The notes under the pieces were generated by a model that had not been told where the DNA came from, searched no databases, and worked only from the letters and a program-made list of their open reading frames with translations. From Micromonospora coriariae (lineage in GTDB: Bacteria > Actinomycetota > Actinomycetes > Mycobacteriales > Micromonosporaceae), in assembly GCF_900091455.1 (NCBI RefSeq), contig NZ_LT607412.1, positions 3,658,001 through 3,722,000 of the forward strand: a stretch of 64,000 bases of DNA, written 5' to 3'. Positions 31,338-40,288 of the stretch are shown piece by piece. The position numbers and the translations under genes are program-made. Positions within the stretch are counted from its first letter, which is position 1. Every line of letters begins with the position of its first letter.

Positions 31338-32336
31338 TCAGCGGGTCAACCGGGATCGGCGGGTGATCGCCGCCATCGTGCCGACCGCTGTGCCGGCGGC
31401 GGCGAGGCCGAACGCGGCGGTGATTCGTACCAGCTGTCGACGCCGGCCGTGCCACCCGCCGTTCCGGCGGCCCTCCGCATCGGCGTGGAACACGTTGCCG
31501 CTGCTGTCCATCCGCGCGCCGGGGCCGAACTGGGTCCGGTGGGCGTACCAGCCGAGGGTGCGCTCCACGAGCGCCGGTGCGAGCCGCCACTGCAGGCCGA
31601 GCAGCCGGGCGGCGCCGCCGGCGTACGCCTCGCGGCGGGGCCGGCGCAGCAGCCGGACGATGGTCTCGGCGACCACCTCCGGCGGGTACACCGGCGGTGG
31701 CGGCAGCAGCTCGCGGCCGCTGTGGTTGGCCGCGTGCCGGAAGAACGGGGTGTCCATGGTCGCCGGGAGCACGGTGCAGATGGAGATCTGCCCCCGACCG
31801 GTGACCCGCAGTTCCTGCCGGACGGTGTCGGCCAACCCGCGGATGCCGTGCTTGGTGGCGTTGTACGCCGACTGGTACGGCATCGCCACCTCGGCGAGCA
31901 CCGAGGCGTTGTTGACAAGCACCCCTCCGCCGGCCACGCCGAGGTGCGGCAGTGCGGCCTTGATGCCGTGCACCGCGCCGAGCAGGTTCACCTCCACCAC
32001 CCGTCGGAACTCGGCGACCGGGATCTCGTCGAAAAGCCCCACGACCCCTACCGCGGCGTTGTTCACCCACGCGTCGATCCGCCCGAACTCGGCCGCAGCC
32101 CGATCGGCCAGCCGCTGCACCGACTCCAGGTCGGTCACGTCCGTCGGCACGGCCAGCGCCCGGCCGCCCAGTTCCCGGCAGTGTTGTGCGACCTGCCGCA
32201 GCGCCGGCTCACTGCGGGCGGCCAGCACGACGGCGGCGCCCCGGCGGGCCAGCGCGTACGCGGTGGCCGTGCCGATCCCGCTGGAGGCGCCGGTGATCAC
32301 CACGGTCGAGTCGTCGAGGCTGCGGGTCAGCGGCAT
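31338..32336 (-). CDS. Short-chain dehydrogenase/reductase
   Basis: The 332-residue Rossmann-fold oxidoreductase has TGASSGIG (NAD(P)-binding loop), WVNNAAVGV, and catalytic Ser and YNATK (SVLAEVAMPYQSAYNATKHG). The C-terminal 90 residues extend beyond the usual SDR core with basic and hydrophobic segments (GRRRQLVRITAAFGLAAAG), perhaps a membrane-associated tail. The substrate is unknown; this type (SDR with a C-terminal extension, often called YqjQ-like) occurs in many actinomycetes. ATG 32336 (AGGA just upstream) is preferred; ATG 32369 is an alternative. The STAS/ATPase gene follows on the same strand. Confidence 0.88.
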   Translation of the reverse strand: MPLTRSLDDSTVVITGASSGIGTATAYALARRGAAVVLAARSEPALRQVAQHCRELGGRALAVPTDVTDLESVQRLADRAAAEFGRIDAWVNNAAVGVVGLFDEIPVAEFRRVVEVNLLGAVHGIKAALPHLGVAGGGVLVNNASVLAEVAMPYQSAYNATKHGIRGLADTVRQELRVTGRGQISICTVLPATMDTPFFRHAANHSGRELLPPPPVYPPEVVAETIVRLLRRPRREAYAGGAARLLGLQWRLAPALVERTLGWYAHRTQFGPGARMDSSGNVFHADAEGRRNGGWHGRRRQLVRITAAFGLAAAGTAVGTMAAITRRSRLTR

Positions 32337-32563
32337 TCCTGAGCCGTACCCCCGGTAAGGCCTGGTCATACCAGCGGCCGGTCGTCGATCAGCAGGATCG
32401 CCGCGGGGCGGGGCGAGGCTCTCGTGATTGTCGTGGCGCAAGTGTCGGTGGCAGCTGTGGGGAGCTGTTCCGATCTGCCAGGTTTCGGCTCCCGGTCACC
32501 CGGTTAATGGGACGCTCTGACCGGGAGGACCACCGCCGAGGAAAGATCGCAGGGAGGTGACCC

Positions 32564-33763
32564 ATGCGCGTCGGCCTCGTCTGCGCGCACACCAGCTCGT
32601 ACCGGCACGCCGACGGCCCGCCCGTCGGCACCCAACAGCACATCGCGCGGGTCGCCGCCGAGCTGGCCGGTCGAGGCCACGACGTCCGGCTCTACGAGCG
32701 CCGGGACGACCCGAAGCTGCCGGTGACGACGGACGTCGACGGCTACCAGGTGCATCGGGTCGCGGCCGGCCCGCCCACCCCGCTGCGCACCGCCGAGCTG
32801 ATCCCCCACGTGACGGAGTTCGGCCGCTGGCTGACCGACGAGTGGGCCGGCGCCTGGCGGCCCGAGGTGGTGCACGGGCACTACTGGGTCGGCGGCCTGG
32901 CCGCCGCGCACGCGGTCCGGGAGACCGACATCCCGGTGGTGCAGACCTTCCACTCGCTCGGCGTCGAGCAGCTGCGCCACCTGGGCGGCCGGTACGACGG
33001 GCCGGGGGAGCGGATCCCGCTGGAGCGCGCGCTGACCCGAGCGGTGGACATCGCGGTCGCCCAGTGCAACGACGAGGTGGACGAGCTGACCCGGATGGGC
33101 CTGCAACGCAGCTCGGTGGCGATGGTGCCGGCGGGGGTGGACACCGAGCAGTTCCACCCCGACGGTGAGGCGGCGCCCCGCGAGCAGCGGTCACGGATCC
33201 TCTCCGTCGGCGGGCTCTCCCCGGGCCACGGCCAGGACGACCTGATCCGGGCGATGCGACTGGTCGGCGACGCCGAGCTGGTGATCGCCGGAGGGCCGAT
33301 GGCCGACCAGTTGGCCAACCACACCGAGGCGCGCCGGCTGCACGAGCTGGCCGAACAGGTCGGGGTGGCCGACCAGGTACGGCTCGTCGGCGCGGTGCCG
33401 CACGACCAGATGGCAACCTGGTACCGGTCGGCGGACGTGGTGGCCTGCACGCCGCACTACTCGTCGGCCGGGCGGGTCTCGCTCGAGGCGATGGCCTGCG
33501 GCGTGCCGGTGGTCGGCTACGCGATGGGCGGGCTGGCGGACGCCGTCGTCGACGAGGTCACCGGCCGGCTGGTGCCGCCCGGCGACGTACGGACCCTCGG
33601 GGTCTCGCTGCGCCGGCTGCTCGCGGACAACGCCGGGCGGTTCGCGTACGGCCACGCCGCGGTGGACCGGGTCCGGAGCAGCTACACGTGGGAACGCACC
33701 GCTGGCGCGCTGGAGCGTCTCTACGAGCGGGTGGTGAGCCGCCGCAAACCGGTCGAGGCCTGA
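32564..33763 (+). CDS. GT4-family glycosyltransferase
   Basis: The 399-residue cytoplasmic or membrane-associated enzyme has the GT-B fold of family GT4. The donor-site motifs are GGLSPGHGQDDLIRAM, LVIAGGP and the EX7E region (SSAGRVSLEAMACGVPVVGYA). The acceptor-side N-terminus (VGTQQHIARVAAELAGRGHDV and HGHYWVGGLAAAHAV) resembles the sucrose- and mannosyltransferase groups. It would transfer a sugar from a nucleotide donor to an unknown acceptor. ATG 32564 follows a GGGAGGTGA ribosome site. It stands alone, converging with the permease gene at its 3' end. Confidence 0.92.
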   Translation: MRVGLVCAHTSSYRHADGPPVGTQQHIARVAAELAGRGHDVRLYERRDDPKLPVTTDVDGYQVHRVAAGPPTPLRTAELIPHVTEFGRWLTDEWAGAWRPEVVHGHYWVGGLAAAHAVRETDIPVVQTFHSLGVEQLRHLGGRYDGPGERIPLERALTRAVDIAVAQCNDEVDELTRMGLQRSSVAMVPAGVDTEQFHPDGEAAPREQRSRILSVGGLSPGHGQDDLIRAMRLVGDAELVIAGGPMADQLANHTEARRLHELAEQVGVADQVRLVGAVPHDQMATWYRSADVVACTPHYSSAGRVSLEAMACGVPVVGYAMGGLADAVVDEVTGRLVPPGDVRTLGVSLRRLLADNAGRFAYGHAAVDRVRSSYTWERTAGALERLYERVVSRRKPVEA

Positions 33764-33793
33764 GCGCCGCGCCGGACGCCGGGTGTGTGCTGG

Positions 33794-34681
33794 TCAGCCG
33801 GGCTGGCCGACGCCCACCATGGCTCGGTCGCGGCGGCGCGCCTTCGCGTGGTGGTGCTGCGGCTCCGCGTACCGCGTCAGCCCGATCACCGACGCGAGGG
33901 TGACCAGGAAGCCGACCGCGGCCAGCCACTCCCGACCCGGCCAGATCTTGTCGTTGAGCAGCAGGAGGCCGACGATCGCCGCCGGCACCGCCCCGGCGGC
34001 GTCCATCGCGGCGACCGCGGCGGTGGTGGAGCCGCGCTGCATCGCCAGGCCGAGCAGTAGCTGACCGACGATCGAGTGGACGATGAGCAGGTAGAGCAGC
34101 GGGTCGGCGAGGAACGCCTCGGCGGACGGCGCGGAGGCCAGTGGCCGGGCGGCCACCGCGGCCGAGGAGAACGCCAGCCCGGCCAGCGAGCCGAGGGCCA
34201 CCGAACCGGGCGCCCCGTGCAGCCGGACGGCGAAGAAGCCGAGCACCGCGATCACGCCGAGCGCCACCAGCAGGGCGACCGAGCCGGCGGTGCCGAGCTG
34301 CCGGGACGGCGCCGGCCGGGCGGCCAGCACCAGCGCGGTGATCCCGGCGAAGAGCAGGGCCAGCAGCGCCACCTCGGCCACCGGTAACCGCCACTTCAAC
34401 ACCAGCACGCCGAGGATGGCGGTCACCCCGAGCCCGGCGGCCACGCTCGCCTGGACCAGGAACAGCGGCAGGTCACGCCGGGCCACGAAGGCGAGTACGA
34501 AGCCGCCGATCTGGCAGCTCAATCCGACCAGATACGTCCGGTGCCCGGCCAACCGCAGCAGCAGGCCCGGATCGAAGGTGTGGTGCACCGTGGTGCGGGC
34601 CGCGGCCACCGACTGAAGCAGGTTGGCGACGCCGTACGCGACGATCATCGCCGCGAGAAAGCACCAGCCGGAGGAGACCAC
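33794..34681 (-). CDS. EamA/DMT-type permease
   Basis: The 295-residue protein has about nine to ten hydrophobic helices in two similar halves, as in drug/metabolite transporters (FLVQASVAAGLGVTAILGVL is the typical last helix of the first half). Charged loops are short and a basic tail ends the protein. The substrate is unknown. GTG 34681 lies 26 bases after the HisN-like gene stop and is the first start before the hydrophobic core; it has no clear ribosome site, so translation may depend on the upstream gene. The HisN-like gene is probably in the same transcript. Confidence 0.8.
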   Translation of the reverse strand: MVSSGWCFLAAMIVAYGVANLLQSVAAARTTVHHTFDPGLLLRLAGHRTYLVGLSCQIGGFVLAFVARRDLPLFLVQASVAAGLGVTAILGVLVLKWRLPVAEVALLALLFAGITALVLAARPAPSRQLGTAGSVALLVALGVIAVLGFFAVRLHGAPGSVALGSLAGLAFSSAAVAARPLASAPSAEAFLADPLLYLLIVHSIVGQLLLGLAMQRGSTTAAVAAMDAAGAVPAAIVGLLLLNDKIWPGREWLAAVGFLVTLASVIGLTRYAEPQHHHAKARRRDRAMVGVGQPG

Positions 34682-34707
34682 CTGGCGAGGATAGAGGCTG
34701 CCGGGGG

Positions 34708-35526
34708 TCAGCGCGCGGCTGGTCGATCGAGCCGGGCGAGGATGTCGGCGTGCAGCACACCGTTGGTGGCCACCAGGCTGCTCTCGGTGCCCGGCGCGCC
34801 GGCCGGAGCCGGTCGACCGTCCAGATCCGTGACCGTGCCACCCGCCTCGGTGATGATGGGCACCAGCGCCGCCATGTCCCACAGCGACAGTTCCGGCTCG
34901 ACCATCACGTCCAGTGCGCCCTCGGCCAACAGCATGTAGCCGTAGAAGTCACCGTACGCCCGGCTGCGCCAACTGGACCGCATCAGGTCGAGCATCGCGT
35001 CGAGCCGCCCGGCGCGCTCCCAGCCGGTCAGTGACGAGTAGCAGAAGCTGGCGTCGCCGAGCCGCCGCACGGCGGAGACCCCGATCGGCTCGCCGGCGGC
35101 GGGGCCCGGCCCGGCGTACGCGCCCGCGCCGAGGCTCGCCCACCAGCGTCGGCCCAGCGCCGGAGCGGACACCACGCCGACCACCGGCCGGTCCGCGTCG
35201 AAGAGCGCGATCAGGGTGGCCCAGATCGGCACACCGCGGACGAAGTTCTTGGTGCCGTCGATCGGGTCGATGATCCAGCGCCGACCGTCCGGGGCGCTGG
35301 CCGGCTGGTCGCCGTACTCCTCGCCGAGCAGCCCGTCGGCCGGCCGGTGCTCGGCCAGCAGCGCCCGGATCTTCCGCTCCACGGCGGTGTCCGCGTCGGA
35401 GACCGGGGTCAGATCGGGCTTCGCCTCGACCCGTAGGTCGAGCGCGCGGAACCGGGCCGTGGAGATGGCGTCGGCCCGGTCGGCGAGCAGGTGGGCGAGG
35501 TCGAGGTCATCGGCGTACCCGGTCAT
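34708..35526 (-). CDS. hisN: Inositol-monophosphatase-family phosphatase (HisN-like)
   Basis: The 272-residue enzyme has the lithium-sensitive phosphatase motifs: LLGEEYGD (first metal glutamate), WIIDPIDGTKNFVRGVP (metal-binding DPIDGT) and LSLWDMAALVPIITEAGG (catalytic WD). Homologues in actinobacteria act as histidinol-phosphate phosphatases, completing histidine synthesis, and the sequence FVRGVP and the KPDLTPVSDADTAVE opening fit that group. Inositol or other phosphate esters remain possible. ATG 35526 starts MTGYADDLDL. The rsgA gene ends 29 bases upstream on the same strand, so aroA-rsgA-hisN-permease may be an operon. Confidence 0.88.
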   Translation of the reverse strand: MTGYADDLDLAHLLADRADAISTARFRALDLRVEAKPDLTPVSDADTAVERKIRALLAEHRPADGLLGEEYGDQPASAPDGRRWIIDPIDGTKNFVRGVPIWATLIALFDADRPVVGVVSAPALGRRWWASLGAGAYAGPGPAAGEPIGVSAVRRLGDASFCYSSLTGWERAGRLDAMLDLMRSSWRSRAYGDFYGYMLLAEGALDVMVEPELSLWDMAALVPIITEAGGTVTDLDGRPAPAGAPGTESSLVATNGVLHADILARLDRPAAR

Positions 35527-35554
35527 GCCGGCAACCTAGCCGACGTCCGGCGGC

Positions 35555-36667
35555 TCACTCGTCCGGGCCGCGCCGGTCACCCTCGCCGGGACCGCGCTGG
35601 TCGATCTCGCCCCGCTGGTCACCCTCGCCGGCACGGGAGGCGAGCAACCGGCGGTACGAGGCCAGCCGGCGCGGATCGGCCTTGCCGGCGGCGACCCAGG
35701 CGTCCAGCCCGCAGTCGGCCTCCTCGGCCGTGTGCGGACAGTTGGGCGGGCAGTCGACGGTCCCCTCGACCAGGTCGGGAAAGCCGTGCAGCAGGCTGTC
35801 GGCGGAGACGTGGGCGAGCCCGAAGCTGCGGATCCCCGGGGTGTCGATGATCCACCCCGGGTCGGTGTCGATGCCGTGTATCGGGGGCAGTCGCAGGGCC
35901 ACCGCGCTGGTGGAGGTGTGCCGGCCACGACCGATCGCGCTGACCACGCCGACCGCTCGGGCGGCCTCCGGCACCAGCCGGTTGACCAGCGTCGACTTGC
36001 CCACCCCGGAGTGCCCCACCAGCACCGACACCCGCCCGGCGAGCAGCGCGCGCAGGGCGTCCAGGTCGGAGTCGGGGCGGTTGAGCACGTACGGCAGCTC
36101 CAGCTCGGTGTAGTAGCCCAGCACCTCCTCCGGGCCGGCCAGATCGGCCTTGGTGAGGCAGAGCAGAGGCTCGACGTCCGCGTCGTACGCGGCCACCAGG
36201 CAACGGTCGATGAACCCGGTGCGCGGCGGCGGGTCGGCCAGCGCGCTGACGATCACCATCTGGTCGGCGTTGGCCACCACCACCCGCTCCAGCCGGCCCT
36301 CGGCGGTGGTCTCGTCGTCGTCGGCGGTGCGGCGCAGCACCGAGCGGCGTTCGGTGATCCGGACGATGCGGGCGAGGGCGCCCTCCGCGCCGGAGGTGTC
36401 CCCGACGAGGTTGACCCGGTCGCCCACCACCACCGACTTGCGACCCAGCTCACGTGCCCGCATCGCGGTGACCGTGGGCAGTTCGGCACCGACGACGCCG
36501 TGCTCGGCCCCGGCCAGCACGCAGGTGTAGCGCCCCCGGTCGACGGCGATGACGAAGCCGTCCACCGCGTCGGCGTGCCGGGGTCGGGTGCGCGTACGCG
36601 GGCGCGAGGACTTCCCGGGTCGAACCCGTACGTCGTCCTCGTCGTACTCCCGCCGTCTGGTCGCCAG
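35555..36667 (-). CDS. rsgA: Ribosome small-subunit GTPase RsgA, probable CTG start
   Basis: The circularly permuted GTPase has an OB-fold, then G4 TKAD, G1 GHSGVGKST, a G3 DTPGI motif and the zinc-binding C-terminus CPPNCPHTAEEADC. It matures 30S subunits. The usual GTG start would be at 36565, but the conserved N-terminal tail (REYDEDDVRVRPGK, then SRPRTRTRPRHADAVDGF) lies upstream in frame, and no ATG or GTG precedes it. CTG 36667, six bases after GAGGA, is the only suitable start. It follows aroA after 19 bases. The tail is strongly basic after an acidic cluster, as in other actinobacterial RsgA proteins. Confidence 0.85.
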   Translation of the reverse strand: MATRRREYDEDDVRVRPGKSSRPRTRTRPRHADAVDGFVIAVDRGRYTCVLAGAEHGVVGAELPTVTAMRARELGRKSVVVGDRVNLVGDTSGAEGALARIVRITERRSVLRRTADDDETTAEGRLERVVVANADQMVIVSALADPPPRTGFIDRCLVAAYDADVEPLLCLTKADLAGPEEVLGYYTELELPYVLNRPDSDLDALRALLAGRVSVLVGHSGVGKSTLVNRLVPEAARAVGVVSAIGRGRHTSTSAVALRLPPIHGIDTDPGWIIDTPGIRSFGLAHVSADSLLHGFPDLVEGTVDCPPNCPHTAEEADCGLDAWVAAGKADPRRLASYRRLLASRAGEGDQRGEIDQRGPGEGDRRGPDE

Positions 36668-36686
36668 GACCTGTCCTCTTCTCGCG

Positions 36687-37988
36687 TCAGCTCTTGCCGG
36701 TCACCATCGCTGACCATAGTGCCGGGAACTCGGGCATGGTCTTGGAGGTACACCCGACGTCGTCGACCTCGATGCCCGGCACGGCCAGCCCGGCCACCGC
36801 GGCGGCGTGTGCCATCCGGTGGTCGTGGTAGGTGTGGAACACACCGCCGCGCAGCGGTCGGGGCCGGATCTCCAGCCCGTCCGGCGTTTCGGTGATATCG
36901 GCGCCGAGTGCGGCGAACTCCCGCGCCAGCGCCGTCAGCCGGTCGGTCTCGTGGCCGCGGATGTGCCCGATGCCGGTGAAGAACGACGGCGAGTCGGCCA
37001 GCATGGCCAGCGCGGTCAGCGCCGGGGTCAGCTCGCTCACGTCGGAGAGGTCGGCGGTCAGGCCGTGCACCACGCCGGAGCCCCGGACGGTCAGCCCGGT
37101 GGTGGAGAGGGTGACCTCGCCGCCCATCCGGTGCAGCAGCGAGCGCAGCTGTTCGACCGGCTGGGCGCTGCTGCGCGGCCAGCCCTGGAGGGTGACCTCG
37201 CCGCCGGTGACCAGCGCGGCGGCGAAGAACGGCACCGCGCCGGAGAGGTCCGGCTCGATCTCCCAGCCGCGGCCGGTGAGCGGACCGGGCTCGACGGTCC
37301 ACACGTCGGGGGTGGTGTCGTCGACGGCCGCGCCGGCGGCGCGCAGCATCTGCACCGTCATCCGCAGGTGCGGCGCGGACGGCACCGGCGGGCCGACGTG
37401 CCGCACCACGACACCCCGGTCGAAGCGCGGGGCGGCCAGCAGCAACCCGGAGACCAGCTGGCTGGACGCGGACGCGTCGATCACCACCTCGCCGCCGGTG
37501 ATCCGGCCGGCGCCGAGCACGGTCAGTGGCAGGCTGCCGGTGCCGGTGACGTCGATCCGGACGCCCAGCGAGCGCAGCGCGCCGATCAGCGGGCCGAGGG
37601 GCCGGGTGCGGGCGTGCGGGTCGCCGTCGAAGGTGATCCGGCCGTCGGCCAGCCCCGCGACCGGCGGCACGAACCGCATCACCGTGCCGGCCAGCCCCAC
37701 GTCCACGTGCGCCGGGCCGACCAGCGGGTGTGGCCGGACCAGCCAGCGCTCGTCGTCGCTGATCGACATGTGCGCGCCCATCGCCCGCAGGCCGGCCGCC
37801 ATGAGTTCGGTGTCCCGGGCGCGCAGCGGCCCGGCCAGCGTCGACGGGCCGGCGGCCAGCGCGCTGAGCACCAGGGCGCGCGCGGTCATCGACTTGGACC
37901 CGGGCAGGCGCAGCGTGGCCGCCACCGGATCGGAGGCGGTCGGTGCGGTCCACGGCTGAGGCGGCCGGGTCGCTGTCAGGTTCCCCAC
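36687..37988 (-). CDS. aroA: 3-phosphoshikimate 1-carboxyvinyltransferase (EPSP synthase)
   Basis: The 433-residue enzyme transfers enolpyruvyl from PEP to shikimate 3-phosphate, the sixth step of the shikimate pathway. It shows LPGSKSMTARALVLSA (shikimate-phosphate loop), VGLAGTVMRFVPP (PEP loop; classic GNxGTxxR reads GLAGTVMR), PRSSAQPVEQL and DHRMAHAAAVAGL near the end. The two inverse alpha/beta domains cover the full length. GTG 37988 starts VGNLTATRPP. rsgA begins 19 bases downstream, and the upstream gene diverges. This aroA-rsgA order is conserved in mycobacteria. Confidence 0.96.
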   Translation of the reverse strand: MGNLTATRPPQPWTAPTASDPVAATLRLPGSKSMTARALVLSALAAGPSTLAGPLRARDTELMAAGLRAMGAHMSISDDERWLVRPHPLVGPAHVDVGLAGTVMRFVPPVAGLADGRITFDGDPHARTRPLGPLIGALRSLGVRIDVTGTGSLPLTVLGAGRITGGEVVIDASASSQLVSGLLLAAPRFDRGVVVRHVGPPVPSAPHLRMTVQMLRAAGAAVDDTTPDVWTVEPGPLTGRGWEIEPDLSGAVPFFAAALVTGGEVTLQGWPRSSAQPVEQLRSLLHRMGGEVTLSTTGLTVRGSGVVHGLTADLSDVSELTPALTALAMLADSPSFFTGIGHIRGHETDRLTALAREFAALGADITETPDGLEIRPRPLRGGVFHTYHDHRMAHAAAVAGLAVPGIEVDDVGCTSKTMPEFPALWSAMVTGKS

Positions 37989-38089
37989 GGTTACATTCTG
38001 CCGTGTCGGCCGGTGGGCGGCGGTGACCGGCGGTCCTACTCCCGGTTGGCGGGACAGCCGGCGGGTCGCAGACGGGTTAGCGTGTGCCC

Positions 38090-38800
38090 ATGTGCGGCAG
38101 GTACGCGACGACCCGGAGCTCCGGCGAGCTGAGCGCGCTGTTCGAGTCCTCCGACGACACCGACGGCCGGATCCGGCCGGACCACAACGTCGCGCCGACC
38201 GACCCGGTGCCGCTGGTCCGGGTCACTCCCGAGGGGCACCGCAGTCTCTGCGTAGGCCGCTGGGGCCTCCTGCCGCACTGGTCGCGGTCGGCCGCCGGCG
38301 CGGCCCGCATGATCAACGCGCGGGCGGAGACGGTCGCCACCAGCCGGGCGTACGCCGGGTCGTTCGCCCGTCGCCGCTGCCTGGTTCCGGCCGACGGCTG
38401 GTACGAGTGGGTCCGCCAACCCAACGGGGGGCGGCAGGCGTACTACATGACCCCCGCCGACGGCTCGGTGCTCGCCCTGGCCGGGATCTGGTCGGTCTGG
38501 GAGTCCGAGGCCGAAACCCGGCTCACCTTCAGCGTGCTGACCACCGCGGCGCTCGGTGAGCTGGCCGAGGTGCACGACCGGATGCCGGTGCTGCTGCCGC
38601 CCGAGCGCTGGTCGTCGTGGCTGGCGCCGACCGGGGAGCCGGACCGGTTGCTCGCCCCGCCGGCGACCGGTCAGCTGTCCCGGTTGGAGATCCGTCCGGT
38701 CGGGCCGGCGGTGGGTGACGTCCGCAACGACGGGCCGCAGTTGATCGCCCGGGTGCCGCTGGCGCCGACGGTGGCAGCGCAGGAGCTGACCCTGTTCTGA
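38090..38800 (+). CDS. SOS response-associated peptidase (SRAP/HMCES/YedK)
   Basis: The 236-residue protein shields abasic sites in single-stranded DNA by linking itself covalently through its N-terminal cysteine. The mature protein therefore must start with Met-Cys, and ATG 38090 gives MCGRYATT; the upstream in-frame GTG 38084 would bury the cysteine and is rejected. Other landmarks are INARAETVATS, RRCLVPADGWYEW and the catalytic-side VHDRMPVLLP. It is constitutive in many bacteria. Orientation is divergent to aroA. In mycobacteria the SRAP gene (Rv3226c) is also next to aroA. Confidence 0.95.
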   Translation: MCGRYATTRSSGELSALFESSDDTDGRIRPDHNVAPTDPVPLVRVTPEGHRSLCVGRWGLLPHWSRSAAGAARMINARAETVATSRAYAGSFARRRCLVPADGWYEWVRQPNGGRQAYYMTPADGSVLALAGIWSVWESEAETRLTFSVLTTAALGELAEVHDRMPVLLPPERWSSWLAPTGEPDRLLAPPATGQLSRLEIRPVGPAVGDVRNDGPQLIARVPLAPTVAAQELTLF

Positions 38801-38995
38801 GGCGGTCCGCATCGTCGAGCGCCGATTTGGCGGGGTTGCGCGCGATTCGTCGCCTGGCTGTTCAGTCATCTTCCCGGCAGGCCCTTGTCTCGGTGTCCGT
38901 AAGTGCGATAGAACACAGCGCCGGTAGTGGGTGTCGATTCGCACGGGGCGGACGACATCCACCGATCTTGCCGGTCCCACGGGGGAGGTGGGTGG

Positions 38996-39388
38996 ATGAC
39001 ACGGGCGCGTATGCCCCGCCCGCATGAGGTGGCCGCGGCGCGGCGAGATCCGCGACTGCTGCGGGCCTTGCGCGAACGCCGAGAGGATGACGCGTGGCGC
39101 ACCAGAGGGACATGTCAGAGCGTCGATCCGGAAACGTTCTTTCCGGCGCCGAACGAGCCGGCGGACGCCGCAGTCGCGCTGTGCCGCAGCTGCGACGTCC
39201 AGGGGTCCTGCCTGGCCTGGGCGCTGGAGGTGGGTGACTGCCATGGCGTGTGGGGCGCCACGACGCCCCGCGAGCGACGGGCGATGCTGGTGGCCTGGCG
39301 TGGCCAGGTCGAACCGGATCCGGACGCCGTGGACGAGGCGGGCCCGCCGGTGCGGGACCGTCTGCTCACCCTGGTCCCGCTGAGCTGA
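38996..39388 (+). CDS. WhiB-family transcriptional regulator
   Basis: The 130-residue protein has an N-terminal basic helix (ARRDPRLLRALRERRE) and WhiB cysteines (Cys40, Cys63, Cys66, Cys72; an extra Cys82). The conserved turn reads HGVWGATT, where most WhiB proteins have GVWGG. It would hold a [4Fe-4S] cluster and bind the housekeeping sigma factor. It is neither WhiB1 nor WhiB7 by sequence; the long N-terminal extension is unusual and the subclass is not identified. ATG 38996 follows GGGAGGTG. The 195-base gap before it has no other gene. Confidence 0.9.
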   Translation: MTRARMPRPHEVAAARRDPRLLRALRERREDDAWRTRGTCQSVDPETFFPAPNEPADAAVALCRSCDVQGSCLAWALEVGDCHGVWGATTPRERRAMLVAWRGQVEPDPDAVDEAGPPVRDRLLTLVPLS

Positions 39389-39436
39389 CCACCGGTCCCG
39401 TCCCGGGTGCCGACCGGGGCGGCGCAGAATGGATCG

Positions 39437-40054
39437 GTGCTGCCCAGCGACGAGATCGGGACCCCGCGCGGTCCGGCGCGGATCGACACGGACCTGCCGG
39501 TCGGGCCGGCCGCCGCCCTGCTGGTGCTCGGGCACGGGGCGGGCGGCAGCGTGGACGCCCCCGACCTGCTGGCGGTGCGCGACGCGGCCGTCGCCGCCGG
39601 TCTGGCGGTGGTGCGGGTGACCCAGCCCTACCGGGTCGCCGGCCGCCGCGCCCCAGCTCCCGCCGGGCATCTCGACGAGGCCTGGACGGCGGTGCTCGGC
39701 GGGCTGCGCGACCGGCAGCCCGACGTCCCGACGCTGCTGGTCGGCGGTCGCTCCAGCGGCGCTCGGGTGGCCTGTCGGACGGCCCGCGCGGTGGGCGCGG
39801 CCGGTGTCGTCGCGCTGGCCTTTCCGCTGCACCCGCCCGGGCGGCCGGAGCGCTCCCGGGCCGCCGAGCTGGCCACCGGGCTGCCAACGCTTGTGGTCAA
39901 CGGCGACCGGGATCCGTTCGGGGTGCCGGAGCCGGGGCCGGCCGTGCGGGTGGTGACCCGGCCGGGGGAGACGCACGACCTGCGCAAGGATCCGGCCGGC
40001 ACGGCAGCCGTGGTACGGGACTGGCTGCGCGCCCAGGGCTGGGCGGCCGGCTGA
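39437..40054 (+). CDS. Alpha/beta hydrolase of the Tex30/KANL3 type
   Basis: The 205-residue protein has LLVLGHGAGGSVDAP (oxyanion loop), VGGRSSGARVA (nucleophile elbow with the serine in GRSSG), LVVNGDRDPFG (acid region) and GETHDL (catalytic histidine). It is shorter than most hydrolases and matches the dienelactone-hydrolase-like Tex30 group. The substrate is unknown. GTG 39437 begins the conserved region; a further in-frame GTG upstream is possible. It lies 48 bases after the WhiB gene on the same strand, and the sigR region begins after a 234-base gap. Confidence 0.82.
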   Translation: MLPSDEIGTPRGPARIDTDLPVGPAAALLVLGHGAGGSVDAPDLLAVRDAAVAAGLAVVRVTQPYRVAGRRAPAPAGHLDEAWTAVLGGLRDRQPDVPTLLVGGRSSGARVACRTARAVGAAGVVALAFPLHPPGRPERSRAAELATGLPTLVVNGDRDPFGVPEPGPAVRVVTRPGETHDLRKDPAGTAAVVRDWLRAQGWAAG

Positions 40055-40154
40055 ACGGCGGCCCGGGTCGGCCGGGCGAACCGTGTCCGGTGGCGGGCGC
40101 GGGTCGTTGCATCCGATGGTGCCACCTACCGGATTCGGACGGGCGGGGCCAAAT

Positions 40155-40217
40155 CCTCCCAGGCCCTTCCTGGTCCCAGCGCCGGCCGCCGCCGGGGCCG
40201 GGACCAGGAACGGGAGG
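40155..40217. terminator. Large hairpin upstream of sigR
   Basis: TTCCTGGTCCC (40167-40177) pairs perfectly with GGGACCAGGAA (40200-40210). Outer arms CCTCCC (40155-40160) and GGGAGG (40212-40217) extend it. It begins about 100 bases after the hydrolase stop and lies directly upstream of the SigR-type promoter, so it may terminate the hydrolase transcript. Confidence 0.55.
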
Positions 40218-40224
40218 GCCGGCC

Positions 40225-40251
40225 GGAATGCCCCACCCGTCTTCTCGCGTT
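40225..40251 (+). promoter_or_regulatory. SigR-type promoter of sigR
   Basis: GGAAT (40225-40229) and GTT (40249-40251) are separated by 19 bases, the SigR consensus spacing (GGAAT-N18/19-GTT). It lies 37 bases before the longer sigR start (GTG 40289), which suggests autoregulation. Confidence 0.7.
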
Positions 40252-40288
40252 ACTACCCGCGGACGACTTTTCTGCGAGGGGGTGGCCG

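Noticed and set aside
38084..38086. GTG 38084 as the SRAP start
   Set aside because: The catalytic cysteine must be residue 2 after Met removal, which only ATG 38090 provides.
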